Positions 16,931 to 26,368 of a stretch of 64,000 nucleotides of DNA are shown piece after piece. Position 1 is the first letter of the stretch, and each line of letters starts with the position of its first letter. The translations under genes were made by a program, and so were the position numbers. This DNA is from Fusibacter_A sp965140735. Lineage in GTDB: Bacteria; Bacillota; Clostridia; Peptostreptococcales; Acidaminobacteraceae. The stretch is taken from NCBI GenBank assembly GCA_965140735.1, contig OZ223306.1, positions 4,774,001 to 4,838,000 of the forward strand, given 5' to 3'. The notes beneath the pieces are model-generated. The model searched no databases. It was given only the letters and a program-made list of their open reading frames with translations, and was not told where the DNA came from.

Positions 16931-18328
16931 ATGACTGGGGAAATAGCCATTAAAAAGATTGAAGAAAAGAAGACACTACTAGCAGATTTAGCCCAAAAGA
17001 TTTGGGAAAATCCAGAAATTGCTTACACAGAGGTAAAAGCCTCTAAGTGGACTGCTGATTTTCTGGAAACCGAGGGGTTTGAAGTAACGCGTCAGTATGC
17101 GGGTGTTCCAACTGCAATTAAAGCAACTTGGGGAAGTGGTAAACCTGTAATCGGATTTTTAGGTGAATATGATGCTCTACCAGGTATGAGCCAAAAAATT
17201 TCAGCGATTAAAGACCCAGTAGTTGCTGATGCACCCGGTCAAGGTTGTGGTCATAATCTTCTTGGCGTTGCACATGTTGGTGCTGTTATAGGGATGAAGC
17301 AGGAAATGGAAGAAAAAAATCTTGAGGGAACGATCATCTATTATGGGTGTCCAGCAGAGGAAGTTCTCACTGGAAAAGGCTTTATGGCTCGAGGTGGTGC
17401 CTTTAAAGAACTGGATATTTCGATAGCCTGGCATCCATCTTCAAAAAATAGCGTAACAACCGGTGTGAGTACAGGTCTCAATAGTGTCAAATTTCATTTC
17501 AAGGGCAAAACGGCCCATGCTGGTGGAGACCCACATAATGGGCGCAGTGCTTTGGATGCGCTTGAATTGATGAATGTTGGTGCACAATACTTGAGAGAAC
17601 ATGTTACAGATGATGTTCGTATTCACTATATTACTTTAGAAGGTGGGGTTGCTCCCAATATTGTCCCTGACAAAGCGTCGTCTTGGTATTTTGTGAGAGC
17701 ATTGTCAAGAGAAGGGGTTGTTGAGACCTACAATAGATTGATTAAGGTCGCAAAGGGTGCGGCTACAATGACTGAAACTGAAGTGGAAATAGAATTCTTA
17801 GGCGGATGCTATAATACATTGCAAAACAAAGTTCTTGTGAATTTGATCTATGAGACTATGCAAGAAGTGCATGTTCCAAAGTGGACCGAAGAGGAACTTA
17901 AGTTTGCCGAGGCATTAAACCATTTAAGTGCCAATTATGATAAATTAGTAGAATCGGGTGAGATTTCTGAAGGGATGCACATTTACAATGAGAATGGTTC
18001 AATTGTAGAAGAGAATAGCTATGGCTCCACGGATGTGGGTGACGTTCAGCACATCGCTCCTGGCGTTATGTTTCATACGGTTGCTTACAATGTAGGCGCA
18101 GCAGGTCACAGCTGGCAAATAACAGCAGGTTCAGGCAGTTCGATAGGCGCAAAGGGGATGCTCTTTGCAGCTAAAATTATGGCAGCTGCTGGCATAAAAG
18201 CTTTAGAAAATCCAAGTATTATTGAAGAGGCAAAGGCAGAATTTGATGAAGTTATGAATGGCAGAACTTATAAATGTCCGATCACTGATGATATAGCTGT
18301 ACCACATCCAGAAATCGGATCTCTATAG
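16931..18328 (+). CDS. M20 family amidohydrolase, AbgB-like
   Basis: A 465-residue M20 peptidase. Metal-binding and catalytic motifs are visible: GEYDALPG, GQGCGHNLLG, the carboxylate pair in CPAEEV, the dimerisation-domain His in GKTAHAGGDPHNG, and the late YGSTDVGDVQHI segment. The spacing resembles AbgB-type amidohydrolases, which cleave acyl- or aroyl-amino acids such as p-aminobenzoyl-glutamate. It is followed after 31 bp by a second M20 gene, as in abgAB, but here a peptide ABC importer comes next in place of AbgT. The exact substrate is unknown. Confidence 0.85.
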   Translation: MTGEIAIKKIEEKKTLLADLAQKIWENPEIAYTEVKASKWTADFLETEGFEVTRQYAGVPTAIKATWGSGKPVIGFLGEYDALPGMSQKISAIKDPVVADAPGQGCGHNLLGVAHVGAVIGMKQEMEEKNLEGTIIYYGCPAEEVLTGKGFMARGGAFKELDISIAWHPSSKNSVTTGVSTGLNSVKFHFKGKTAHAGGDPHNGRSALDALELMNVGAQYLREHVTDDVRIHYITLEGGVAPNIVPDKASSWYFVRALSREGVVETYNRLIKVAKGAATMTETEVEIEFLGGCYNTLQNKVLVNLIYETMQEVHVPKWTEEELKFAEALNHLSANYDKLVESGEISEGMHIYNENGSIVEENSYGSTDVGDVQHIAPGVMFHTVAYNVGAAGHSWQITAGSGSSIGAKGMLFAAKIMAAAGIKALENPSIIEEAKAEFDEVMNGRTYKCPITDDIAVPHPEIGSL

Positions 18329-18359
18329 GATGGCTGATGACTCAAAAGGAGGGGGTATT

Positions 18360-19697
18360 ATGAAGATGGAAAAGGAACAACTTAAAAAGATCGCAATTGA
18401 AGCGATTGACAAGAGAAGATCAGAAATTTTAAGTATAGGGGATTCAATTTACAATGAACCCGAACTTGGGTATAAGGAATTTAAAACAGCAGAAAAAGTG
18501 AAGCAGGTCTTTGAAGCAATGGGCATACCTTATGAAGATAAGATTGGTATAACGGGCTTAAAAGGACTTATTAGAGGCAAAAAATCTAAGTATAACGTAG
18601 CTGTTATGGGCGAATTGGATTCAGTAATATCACCCAAACATCCAGATAGTGATCCTATAACTGGCGCTGCACATTGTTGTGGCCATAATTGTATGATTGC
18701 TGGGATAATTGGGGTTGTCTATGCACTAAAAGATACTGATATAATGGAAAACCTCTCAGGAGATGTCAGCATCATGGCAATTCCAGCAGAAGAATTTGTT
18801 GAAATAGGGTATAGAAATGAATTGATTAAGAAGGGCGAGATTAGTTTCTTAGGCGGTAAACAAGAATTTATTAAGCTAGGTGCGTTTGATGATGTGGATA
18901 TAGCCATCATGCAACATACTTTTTCCAGTGAAAATGAAGGCAATGACAAGATTAAAGCAGAAGCCGCTTATCCTGCAAATGGCTTTATAGGACAAGAAAT
19001 TCAATTTATAGGTAGAGAAGCTCATGCGGGCAGTGCGCCACATGCAGGCGTAAATGCGCTAAATGCAGCAACGATTGCAATAACAGCTATTAATGCTCAA
19101 AGAGAAACCTTTAGAGAAAAAGATTATATCAGGGTTCACCCGATTATATCGAAAGGTGGGGACCTTGTAAATGTTATTCCTGCGGATGTTCGGTTAGAAA
19201 ATTATGTTAGGGGTTCAAATGTAGAAGCGATCTTAAAGGCTACTGAAAGAGTAACCAGATCGTGGCATGCAGGTGCTGATGCAATGGGTGCAGAATGTAT
19301 TGTCAATTCATTACCTGGTTATTTACCCATTAAACCAAATGAAGATTTACAAGAGATTATGTATCAAAATTTGAAACGATTACTAGGCGAAGAAAATGTA
19401 CGAAAGTATGGCGAGCACAGTTGTGGGAGTTCGGATGTGGGCGATGTCGCTAGTATTATTCCTACAGTGCATGCCAGGGTTGGAGGTGCTTTAGGCAATT
19501 TTCATTCAGATGATTATCGCCTTGTGGATAAAGACTTGGCTTATCTAGGTGCCGCTAAGGCTTTGACTTTAAGCATTATTGATCTTTTATACGATGAGGC
19601 AGAAGAAGCTGAAAGCGTCATTAAAGCCTTTGAACCAGTATATACCAAGTCATCCTATTTAGAAGAATGGGGATGTGTAGGCGACAAATTTAAATAA
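18360..19697 (+). CDS. M20 family amidohydrolase, second subunit/paralogue
   Basis: A 445-residue M20 peptidase. Motifs include GELDSV, CCGHNCMIAG (double Cys before the metal His), AIPAEEFVEIG, GREAHAGSAPHAGVNA and GSSDVGDVASI, with a C-terminal FHSDDYR. It is clearly diverged from its upstream neighbour, so the two may form a hetero-oligomer as proposed for AbgA/AbgB, or act on different substrates. I chose ATG 18360, preceded by AAAGGAGGGGG; earlier in-frame ATGs lack a ribosome binding site. It is co-oriented with the downstream dipeptide importer. Confidence 0.85.
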   Translation: MKMEKEQLKKIAIEAIDKRRSEILSIGDSIYNEPELGYKEFKTAEKVKQVFEAMGIPYEDKIGITGLKGLIRGKKSKYNVAVMGELDSVISPKHPDSDPITGAAHCCGHNCMIAGIIGVVYALKDTDIMENLSGDVSIMAIPAEEFVEIGYRNELIKKGEISFLGGKQEFIKLGAFDDVDIAIMQHTFSSENEGNDKIKAEAAYPANGFIGQEIQFIGREAHAGSAPHAGVNALNAATIAITAINAQRETFREKDYIRVHPIISKGGDLVNVIPADVRLENYVRGSNVEAILKATERVTRSWHAGADAMGAECIVNSLPGYLPIKPNEDLQEIMYQNLKRLLGEENVRKYGEHSCGSSDVGDVASIIPTVHARVGGALGNFHSDDYRLVDKDLAYLGAAKALTLSIIDLLYDEAEEAESVIKAFEPVYTKSSYLEEWGCVGDKFK

Positions 19698-19969
19698 TAT
19701 AAAGTACGTTTTTAAGATGAAAAGAAGCACATTTATTAAGTTGTTTTTATAGGATTATTATGTAGAATCTAATATTTTTTTTAAAATTCATAAAAAAAAT
19801 GTAAAAGGTTCTAGGCCTTGAAATATGGGGGATTAGGCTTTTAAGGTGACAGATACAATATTACGTGCCCCAAAAGAATTGGTTGACCTCAAGATATTAC
19901 GAATATATAATTAATTAATTACAGGAATGTATTAATTAAAAGAATCAAAAAAATGAAAGAGGTGGGAGA

Positions 19970-21574
19970 ATGTTTAAAATTAAGAAAGTAATGTTTATTA
20001 TGCTCGTTATCTTAGCGTTAGCAGTGTCTGTTATTGGATGCTCTAATTCTGGAAAGGTAGAATCTGCTAATGCTGATTCCTCTAATGGTGCCAGTGGGGA
20101 AGCACCATCTGATAATGTTAAATCAGGACCTGCGATAGATAAAGATACAGTTGTAATTGCGACTGCTGATGAAACGCCTTCTTTATCTGCAACTGGGCAC
20201 AATGCTGTTGCTGGGGATTATGTAAATCAATTAATGTATAACGGTTTGTTTCGTCTAGATGATAATTTAAATCCTGTTCCTGATCTTGTAAAAGATTATA
20301 CCATTGAAGCAGATGAAAATGGCGAAAAAAGTATATGGGTTATGACACTTAAAGAAGGCGTTAAATTCCATGATGGTAGCACTCTTACGTCAGATGATGT
20401 AGTCGCTTCAATATTGGATGCTCAAACTAAGCCTGAAGTAAGAACTTATACAAGTTCTGTAGTGAAGATTGAAAAAGTGGATGATTTAACTTTCAAAATA
20501 TATACAGATGGTGCGTCTTCTGCTTTACTATATGATTTAAGTCATCATGGTAACATGATCAGACCAAAAGCATTGATAGATGCTGGGAATGATTTTAATG
20601 CGAATCCAATAGGTACTGGTGCTTATAAATTTGTAGAGTGGACAAGAGGGGAACAACTTAAATTTACGGCAAATGAAGATTATTTTGATCCTGAACGTGC
20701 ACCTAAAATCAAAAACATAATATGGAAAATAATACCGGAAGGTTCTTCGCGTACAATCGCATTAGAATCTGGTGAGATTGATTATATTATTGAATTGGAT
20801 TCAACATCTTTAGACAGTCTTAAAGCAAATCCAGATGTATCTGTTTTAGAAGTGCCAAGTGTTTCTCATAACTGGCTTACTGTCAATAATGAAAAAGTGC
20901 CTTTTGATAATGTGGATGTAAGAAAAGCACTTTGTAGTGCAATCAATAGAGATGACGTTATAACGGTAGCTTTAAACGGTGCTGGTATTCCGGCTGGTGG
21001 ACAAACACCTGAAGGTTTATTGGGATTCTCATCAGAGGGTTTTGATAACTATGATTTGGAAGCAGCTAAAGCGCATCTTGCAGCTTGGGGTGGAGATCCT
21101 TCGACCATCAAATTAGATATCATTTGTTCAAATGACACTAAGAGAAGAGCTGGAGAGGTTATCCAAGCAAATCTAAAAGAACTTGGTATTGAAGCTACTT
21201 TGAGTTCAATGGACTTGGCAACTTATCTTTCAGAAACAGCAGCAGGTAATTTCACTGGATTTATAGGTGGGTATACGACTAATGATATGGTTAGTTTCCT
21301 AAAAGGTGTATATCTTTCGGATAATATAAACGCATCTAATAAAACCAGAACAAATAATCCTGAAATTGATGAATTGATAAAAAAAGCTTCCCAAACTGTA
21401 GATCAAGAAGAACGTCGAGTGATCCTTGAAGAAGCTTCTAAAATATTGAATAAAGAAGCTTATCAGATGCCTTTATATCAAAACTATATCATAAGTGCAC
21501 ATAAAGCTAACTTAGAAAATACGTTTATAACTGCTGGTGGATCTTTTAGAGTTCAAGAATGGAGTTGGAAATAG
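19970..21574 (+). CDS. Oligopeptide ABC transporter substrate-binding lipoprotein
   Basis: A 534-residue family 5 extracellular solute-binding protein. The lipobox VIGC gives Cys24, followed by a Ser/Ala/Asn-rich linker. The body begins with DTVVIATADETPSLSATGHNAV and contains MTLKEGVKFHDGSTLTSDDV and ANPIGTGAYKFVEW, the hallmark segments of OppA/DppA proteins. It captures peptides or related molecules outside the membrane for the permeases encoded next. GAGGTGGGAG precedes the ATG. The 272-bp upstream gap has no clear terminator and probably holds its promoter. Confidence 0.92.
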   Translation: MFKIKKVMFIMLVILALAVSVIGCSNSGKVESANADSSNGASGEAPSDNVKSGPAIDKDTVVIATADETPSLSATGHNAVAGDYVNQLMYNGLFRLDDNLNPVPDLVKDYTIEADENGEKSIWVMTLKEGVKFHDGSTLTSDDVVASILDAQTKPEVRTYTSSVVKIEKVDDLTFKIYTDGASSALLYDLSHHGNMIRPKALIDAGNDFNANPIGTGAYKFVEWTRGEQLKFTANEDYFDPERAPKIKNIIWKIIPEGSSRTIALESGEIDYIIELDSTSLDSLKANPDVSVLEVPSVSHNWLTVNNEKVPFDNVDVRKALCSAINRDDVITVALNGAGIPAGGQTPEGLLGFSSEGFDNYDLEAAKAHLAAWGGDPSTIKLDIICSNDTKRRAGEVIQANLKELGIEATLSSMDLATYLSETAAGNFTGFIGGYTTNDMVSFLKGVYLSDNINASNKTRTNNPEIDELIKKASQTVDQEERRVILEEASKILNKEAYQMPLYQNYIISAHKANLENTFITAGGSFRVQEWSWK

Positions 21575-21671
21575 TCTTTTAAAGTATTATAGTCTTATAT
21601 GCTATTTCATCAATTGATATTGATGAAATAGCATTTTCTTTAGAAAAATTTTTAGCAATTGAGGAGGGAAT

Positions 21672-22598
21672 ATGTGGAAGTACATATTTAGACGTTTTAT
21701 CTCTCTTATCCCCGTTATTATCGGAGTTACTTTTATCGTATTTTTAATAATGAATATGGCACCTGGAGATCCTGTTAAATCAATCCTCGGAGAACAGGCA
21801 AGTGCTGAAGCCATAGAGGAATTAAGAGAAGAATTGGGTTTAAATGATAATGTGTTAGTTCAATATAAAAATTACTTTTTCGGTCTTTTAAGGGGTGATA
21901 TGGGAACATCTTATAAAAGTAAAGTTGGCGTAGCAGAAGAAATTGGGGCAAGGCTACCTACTACAGCAAAGTTAGCGGTAATCGCAATTTTAATTGCCAT
22001 TGTACTCTCAATCCCTTTAGGTATTTTTGCAGCTGTTAAACAAAATACTTGGATTGATAGTTTGACGATGTTTATCGCATTATTAGGGGTTTCAATTCCG
22101 GTCTTTTGGCTCGGACTCATGTTGCTCTTATTCTTTTCTCTTAAGTTAGGATGGTTTCCTGTTTCTGGCGCATCCAGTTGGAAATCCTTCGTTCTACCTG
22201 GCATTACTTTGGGATTCTTAAGTATGGCTTCAATCGCAAGGGTTACAAGGTCTTCAATGCTTGAAGTTATTCGTCAGGACTATATTAGAACTGCAAGAAG
22301 TAAAGGGGTTCCATACAAAAAAATTATCACAAGGCATGCTCTTAGAAATGCACTAATACCAACAATTACAGTTGCAGGACTACAAATTGGTACGCTTTTA
22401 GGAGGGTCTGTTCTCACAGAAACTGTTTTTGGACTTCCTGGTATTGGCAGATTGATGATACAGTCCATACAAGGTCGGGATATTCCTATGGTTTTAGGGT
22501 GCATCATTGTATTTACGGTAGCGTTTTCAATTGTTAACTTAATCGTCGATATTATATATGCATTTGTCGACCCACGGATTAAAAATCAATATTCTTAA
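21672..22598 (+). CDS. Peptide ABC transporter permease (DppB/OppB type)
   Basis: A 308-residue permease with six membrane helices. The N-terminus MWKYIFRRFISLIPVIIGVTFIVF and the MAPGDP motif are typical of DppB/OppB. The cytoplasmic EAA loop (IRTARSKGVPYKKIITRHALRNALIP region, near residues 205-230) couples to the ATPases. GAGGAGGGAAT precedes the ATG. It is the second gene of the importer, 97 bp after the binding protein. Confidence 0.92.
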   Translation: MWKYIFRRFISLIPVIIGVTFIVFLIMNMAPGDPVKSILGEQASAEAIEELREELGLNDNVLVQYKNYFFGLLRGDMGTSYKSKVGVAEEIGARLPTTAKLAVIAILIAIVLSIPLGIFAAVKQNTWIDSLTMFIALLGVSIPVFWLGLMLLLFFSLKLGWFPVSGASSWKSFVLPGITLGFLSMASIARVTRSSMLEVIRQDYIRTARSKGVPYKKIITRHALRNALIPTITVAGLQIGTLLGGSVLTETVFGLPGIGRLMIQSIQGRDIPMVLGCIIVFTVAFSIVNLIVDIIYAFVDPRIKNQYS

Positions 22599-22609
22599 AG
22601 GAGGACATA

Positions 22610-23509
22610 ATGATCGACAATAAAAAAACTTTTGATGCCTTAAAGATTAAAAAGAAGTACAAAAAGCAAAATCAGTTAAAAGAAATATGGCATAGACTTA
22701 AAAAGAATAAAACTTCTGTATTAGGGTTGTTAATTATCGGGTTCATCATAATTCTTTCAATCCTTTCAGGGTTTATATATGACTATGATGAAGATATTAT
22801 TAGCCAAAATATAAGTGAAAGATTACAGAGTCCTTCAATGGAGCATCCTTTTGGAACAGATGAAATGGGCAGAGATATTATGGCTAGAATTATATATGGC
22901 TCTCGAACCTCTTTATCCATTGGGTTTATAACAGTAGCGATTTCTCTCGTTGTGGGTGGCATATTGGGTTCGGTCTCAGGCTTTTATGGTGGCTATACAG
23001 ATAACCTTATTATGAGGGCTATGGATATTTTCCTGGCGATTCCCGGAACCTTATTTGCGATAACCATCGTTGCAGCTCTTGGGACGAGTACTCTGAATCT
23101 AATGATCGCGCTTTCTATATCTAATGTGCCTAGATTTGCAAGAATTGTTCGTAGCTCAGTAATGACTGTTAGAGATGTGGAATTTGTAGAAGCTGCTAGA
23201 GCTATTGGAGCCAATAATTTTAGAATAATCACGCAACATGTCATTCCCAACAGTTTAGCACCAGTAATCGTTCAGACGACGCTTAGTGTGGCAACTATTA
23301 TACTAACAATAGCTGGACTTAGCTTTTTAGGCCTCGGTGTTTCAGCACCGCAACCTGAATGGGGGGCTATGTTGTCTAGTGCTAGAACGTATATGAGAGA
23401 GTATAGTTATATGACTCTATTTCCAGGATTAGCTATAATGATAACAATCTTGTCTTTGAATCTTTTGGGTGATGGCCTAAGAGATGCTTTAGACCCGAGA
23501 CTGAAATAA
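22610..23509 (+). CDS. Peptide ABC transporter permease (DppC/OppC type)
   Basis: A 299-residue partner permease. It has the OppC-specific N-terminal helix, HPFGTDEMGRDIMARIIYG after it, and the EAA loop FVEAARAIGANNFRIITQH. The C-terminal SFLGLGVSAPQPEWGAML is characteristic. It forms the membrane channel with the preceding gene product. AAGGAGGAC precedes the ATG, and the gap to the upstream gene is 11 bp. Confidence 0.92.
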   Translation: MIDNKKTFDALKIKKKYKKQNQLKEIWHRLKKNKTSVLGLLIIGFIIILSILSGFIYDYDEDIISQNISERLQSPSMEHPFGTDEMGRDIMARIIYGSRTSLSIGFITVAISLVVGGILGSVSGFYGGYTDNLIMRAMDIFLAIPGTLFAITIVAALGTSTLNLMIALSISNVPRFARIVRSSVMTVRDVEFVEAARAIGANNFRIITQHVIPNSLAPVIVQTTLSVATIILTIAGLSFLGLGVSAPQPEWGAMLSSARTYMREYSYMTLFPGLAIMITILSLNLLGDGLRDALDPRLK

Positions 23510-23520
23510 GGGGGGACATC

Positions 23521-24531
23521 ATGGATAAAAATAACGAACTCATATTAAAGATAGAGGATTTAAAAGTTGAATATAGAACTGAAGATGGTGTGGTTAATGC
23601 TGTAAATGGCTTAGATTTAGAAATTGAAAAAGGGAAGACACATGGTCTCGTTGGAGAAACTGGAGCCGGTAAAACGACGACTGCTCTTTCTATATTAGAT
23701 TTGATACAATCACCCCCAGGTGTCATCGTAAACGGAACGATTGAGTTAGAAGGTAAGAATATAAGAGGTTTAAAGGACAAGGAAATGGAAAAAATCAGAG
23801 GGAATAATGTTTCCATGATATTTCAAGATCCAATGACCTCATTAAACCCAGTAATGACTATAGAAGATCAAATTGCAGAAGTGATTGAATACCATGAACC
23901 TGGTGGCTACAAAGAGGCGATTAAAAAGACTCATGAAATGCTTACCTTGGTTGGTTTGCCTCCTAAAAGAGGTAAAGAATATCCTCACCAATTTTCAGGG
24001 GGGATGAAACAAAGAGTTGTAATCGCAATGGCGCTTGCTTGTAGACCAAAACTGTTAATAGCGGATGAACCGACGACTGCTCTTGATGTGACGATACAGG
24101 CTCAAGTCCTTACTTTAATGAAGAACCTTAAAAATCAATATGATACGTCTATGCTTATGATTACTCACGATTTGGGGATTATTGCAGAAATTTGTGACAA
24201 GGTTTCTGTTGTTTATGCGGGTCGAATCATTGAGCATGGCAATTTGGAAGATATCTTTGATCATACAAGACATCCATATACTGAGGGCCTTTTCAACTCA
24301 CTTCCGAATTTACAGGATAGGAAGGCAAAACTAAAGCCGATTAAAGGTTTGATGCCAGATCCTACAGATCTTCCGTCAGGATGCCCTTTTCATCCAAGAT
24401 GTGATTATGTAATGGATATATGCTTAAAAGAATATCCTAAAAAAGCATGTAGAAATGATCAACATTTTGTTGAATGTCATCTTTATAACGATGACAACAT
24501 AAAGGAAGGAGGCATGATCAAACGTGGATAA
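23521..24531 (+). CDS. Peptide ABC transporter ATP-binding protein (DppD/OppD type)
   Basis: A 336-residue ATPase. Walker A is GETGAGKTTT, the Q-loop is in MIFQDPMTSLNP, the signature is FSGGMKQR, and Walker B is LLIADEPTTALD. The C-terminal oligopeptide-transporter extension has four Cys in the pattern seen in OppD/DppD (GCPFHPRCDYVMDIC, then ACRN...ECH), which may hold an iron-sulfur centre or zinc. GGGGGG precedes the ATG. It overlaps the next gene by 8 bp. Confidence 0.92.
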   Translation: MDKNNELILKIEDLKVEYRTEDGVVNAVNGLDLEIEKGKTHGLVGETGAGKTTTALSILDLIQSPPGVIVNGTIELEGKNIRGLKDKEMEKIRGNNVSMIFQDPMTSLNPVMTIEDQIAEVIEYHEPGGYKEAIKKTHEMLTLVGLPPKRGKEYPHQFSGGMKQRVVIAMALACRPKLLIADEPTTALDVTIQAQVLTLMKNLKNQYDTSMLMITHDLGIIAEICDKVSVVYAGRIIEHGNLEDIFDHTRHPYTEGLFNSLPNLQDRKAKLKPIKGLMPDPTDLPSGCPFHPRCDYVMDICLKEYPKKACRNDQHFVECHLYNDDNIKEGGMIKRG

Positions 24532-25489
24532 GCCATTAATTCAAGTAAAGGGTTTAAAGAAATATTTTAAGACGCCTCATGGTATGCTTCATGCCGTTGA
24601 TGATATTAATTTTGAGATTCATAAAGGCAAAACATTAGGACTTGTCGGTGAATCAGGATGTGGAAAATCGACGACAGGTCGTACGATTTTGAGACTTTTA
24701 GAGCCAACAGACGGCAGTATATTTTTTGAAGGTGAAGATGTAGCGAGCTTTAGTAGAGCTAAAATGGAAGAAAAAAGAAAAGATTTGCAGATTATTTTTC
24801 AAGATCCCTTTTCTTCTTTAAATCCTAGAAAAACAGTCAGTCAAACGATAATGGAACCTATGATCATTCACAAGTTATACAAGACGAAGGCTGAAATGAT
24901 GGAAAAGGTTCTTGAAATAATGGAGATTGTTGGATTAGCAGAACGTTTAGTCAATACGTACCCTCATGAATTAGATGGCGGTAGAAGACAACGTATAGGT
25001 GTAGCTAGGGCACTTTCATTGAATCCTAAGTTCATCGTATGTGATGAACCCGTATCAGCACTTGATGTTTCCATTCAAGCGCAGATACTCAATTTGATGA
25101 AAGAGTTGCAGCAGGAACTAGGTTTAACCTATCTATTCATAACCCATGATTTATCTGTAGTGAATCATTTTTCAGATGATATTGCCGTTATGTACTTGGG
25201 TAAAATCGTTGAAAAGGCTTCGTCAGAAGAGCTGTTTAATAGTCCTCTACATCCTTATACGAGAGCTTTATTATCAGCGATACCGATTCCTGACATTCAC
25301 TACAAACCGAATCGAATAATTCTAAAGGGAGAGATTACATCTCCGATAGAACCTAAAAAAGTCTGTAGATTTGCGAATAGATGTGAATATGCAACTGAAA
25401 AGTGCCGTTCTGAAGAACCTGAACTCATTGAAGTCTCTCCAGGACATCATGTTGCTTGTTGGTTGGAAGTGATAGAAAAAAACGCTTAA
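24524..25489 (+). CDS. Peptide ABC transporter ATP-binding protein (DppF/OppF type)
   Basis: A 321-residue ATPase. Walker A is GESGCGKSTTG, Walker B is FIVCDEPVSALD, and the signature motif is changed from LSGGQ to LDGGRRQR, a variant seen in a subgroup of these proteins. The C-terminus carries a Cys cluster (KKVCRFANRCEYATEKC). The start is GTG 24524, overlapping the upstream stop. It pairs with the previous ATPase to power the importer and closes the operon before a strong terminator. Confidence 0.9.
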   Translation: MDKPLIQVKGLKKYFKTPHGMLHAVDDINFEIHKGKTLGLVGESGCGKSTTGRTILRLLEPTDGSIFFEGEDVASFSRAKMEEKRKDLQIIFQDPFSSLNPRKTVSQTIMEPMIIHKLYKTKAEMMEKVLEIMEIVGLAERLVNTYPHELDGGRRQRIGVARALSLNPKFIVCDEPVSALDVSIQAQILNLMKELQQELGLTYLFITHDLSVVNHFSDDIAVMYLGKIVEKASSEELFNSPLHPYTRALLSAIPIPDIHYKPNRIILKGEITSPIEPKKVCRFANRCEYATEKCRSEEPELIEVSPGHHVACWLEVIEKNA

Positions 25490-25542
25490 AAATAAATTTT
25501 AAAACTTAAAAATTTCAACTTTAAATTAAGATGTATTCCATT

Positions 25543-25582
25543 AAAATATGGGTGTAGAAAATTTCTACACCCATATTTTTTT
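25543..25582 (+). terminator. Terminator of the oligopeptide importer operon
   Basis: A near-perfect palindrome, AAATATGGGTGTAGAAA / TTTCTACACCCATATTT, ends in a T-run. Confidence 0.9.
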
Positions 25583-25714
25583 ATAATAAAAATTTATTGT
25601 GGATGATCTTACAGACATTATGGGTTAATTAAAACGAACTTGATTAAAAATGGTGTTATATTATCAATAGTATTTTGAAATGATTTTTTTAATAATATTT
25701 TGAAAAAATTAAAT

Positions 25715-25757
25715 TTGACTTTAATAAAGTTAAAGTATATAATAGTTTTATTAAAGT
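25715..25757 (+). promoter_or_regulatory. Promoter with paired dyads before the DUF2089 operon
   Basis: TTGACT (25715-25720), a 17-bp spacer and TATAAT (25738-25743). The perfect dyad ACTTTAATAAAGT (25718-25730) overlaps the -35, and a near copy, GTTTTATTAAAGT (25745-25757, 11 of 13 matches to the same site), lies just after the -10. This is the layout of a self-repressed promoter. Confidence 0.65.
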
Positions 25758-25777
25758 ATTTCTTTTGGGAGGTCGTT

Positions 25778-26071
25778 ATGAAAGCATTACCACGTTGGTT
25801 AATTGGGTTAGAAAATGAAGATCTAAACTTTATTAAGCAGTTCATTATGGCATCAGGATCACTTAAAGATATTGCCCAATATTATGATGTAACATATCCG
25901 ACAATACGTTTGAGGCTAGATAAATTGATTCAAAAAATAAAGATTAATGATACTGATGATGAAAAACCATTTGTCACATTAGTTAAGCAGCTTGCAATTG
26001 AGGATAAAATGGATATTGAAACAGCTAAGTTATTAATTGAATCTTACAAGAGTGATATGGAGGTGAAGTAA
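25778..26071 (+). CDS. DUF2089 family small regulator-like protein
   Basis: A 97-residue protein matching the DUF2089 pattern: LPRWLIGLENEDLNFIKQF, then an HTH-like segment (SLKDIAQYYDVTYPTIRLRLDKLIQKI) and an acidic helical tail. The HTH suggests DNA binding, and as first gene of its operon it may autoregulate at the paired dyads upstream. I chose ATG 25778 after GGGAGG; the frame is open further upstream through the promoter. The usual zinc-binding N-terminal part of longer DUF2089 proteins is absent. Confidence 0.75.
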   Translation: MKALPRWLIGLENEDLNFIKQFIMASGSLKDIAQYYDVTYPTIRLRLDKLIQKIKINDTDDEKPFVTLVKQLAIEDKMDIETAKLLIESYKSDMEVK

Positions 26072-26072
26072 A

Positions 26073-26360
26073 GTGGGTGGAGTTGGTCTGATAATACTTT
26101 TGTTTGCAGCAATATGCGGTATTCAAATTCTATTATCTTTAAGAAAAAGCATTTATCCAGGACTACTGATACCAGGTTTGAATGCGCTGATGGCCACGAT
26201 TTTAGGGATGATGGGCACGGATTATTTCATGGGATATTTTATTTTTATCGTACTGCTGTTACCGATCATTATGTGGTTTGGGATTTACAAGGTGTGTAGA
26301 ATGAGGGTAAAAGATAAAAATGAAAGGGATATGCGAAAGCTAAGGGTTAAAGATTTGTGA
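26073..26360 (+). CDS. Small membrane protein in the DUF2089 operon
   Basis: A 95-residue protein with three hydrophobic segments (GLIILLFAAICGIQILL; PGLNALMATILGMMG; YFIFIVLLLPIIMWFGIY) and a strongly basic C-terminus. The start is GTG 26073, placed two bases after the DUF2089 stop, with GGAGGTG inside the end of that gene. No known family recognised. Coupling to the DUF2089 gene suggests a membrane partner or target of that regulator. Confidence 0.6.
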   Translation: MGGVGLIILLFAAICGIQILLSLRKSIYPGLLIPGLNALMATILGMMGTDYFMGYFIFIVLLLPIIMWFGIYKVCRMRVKDKNERDMRKLRVKDL

Positions 26361-26368
26361 GGTGTAAT

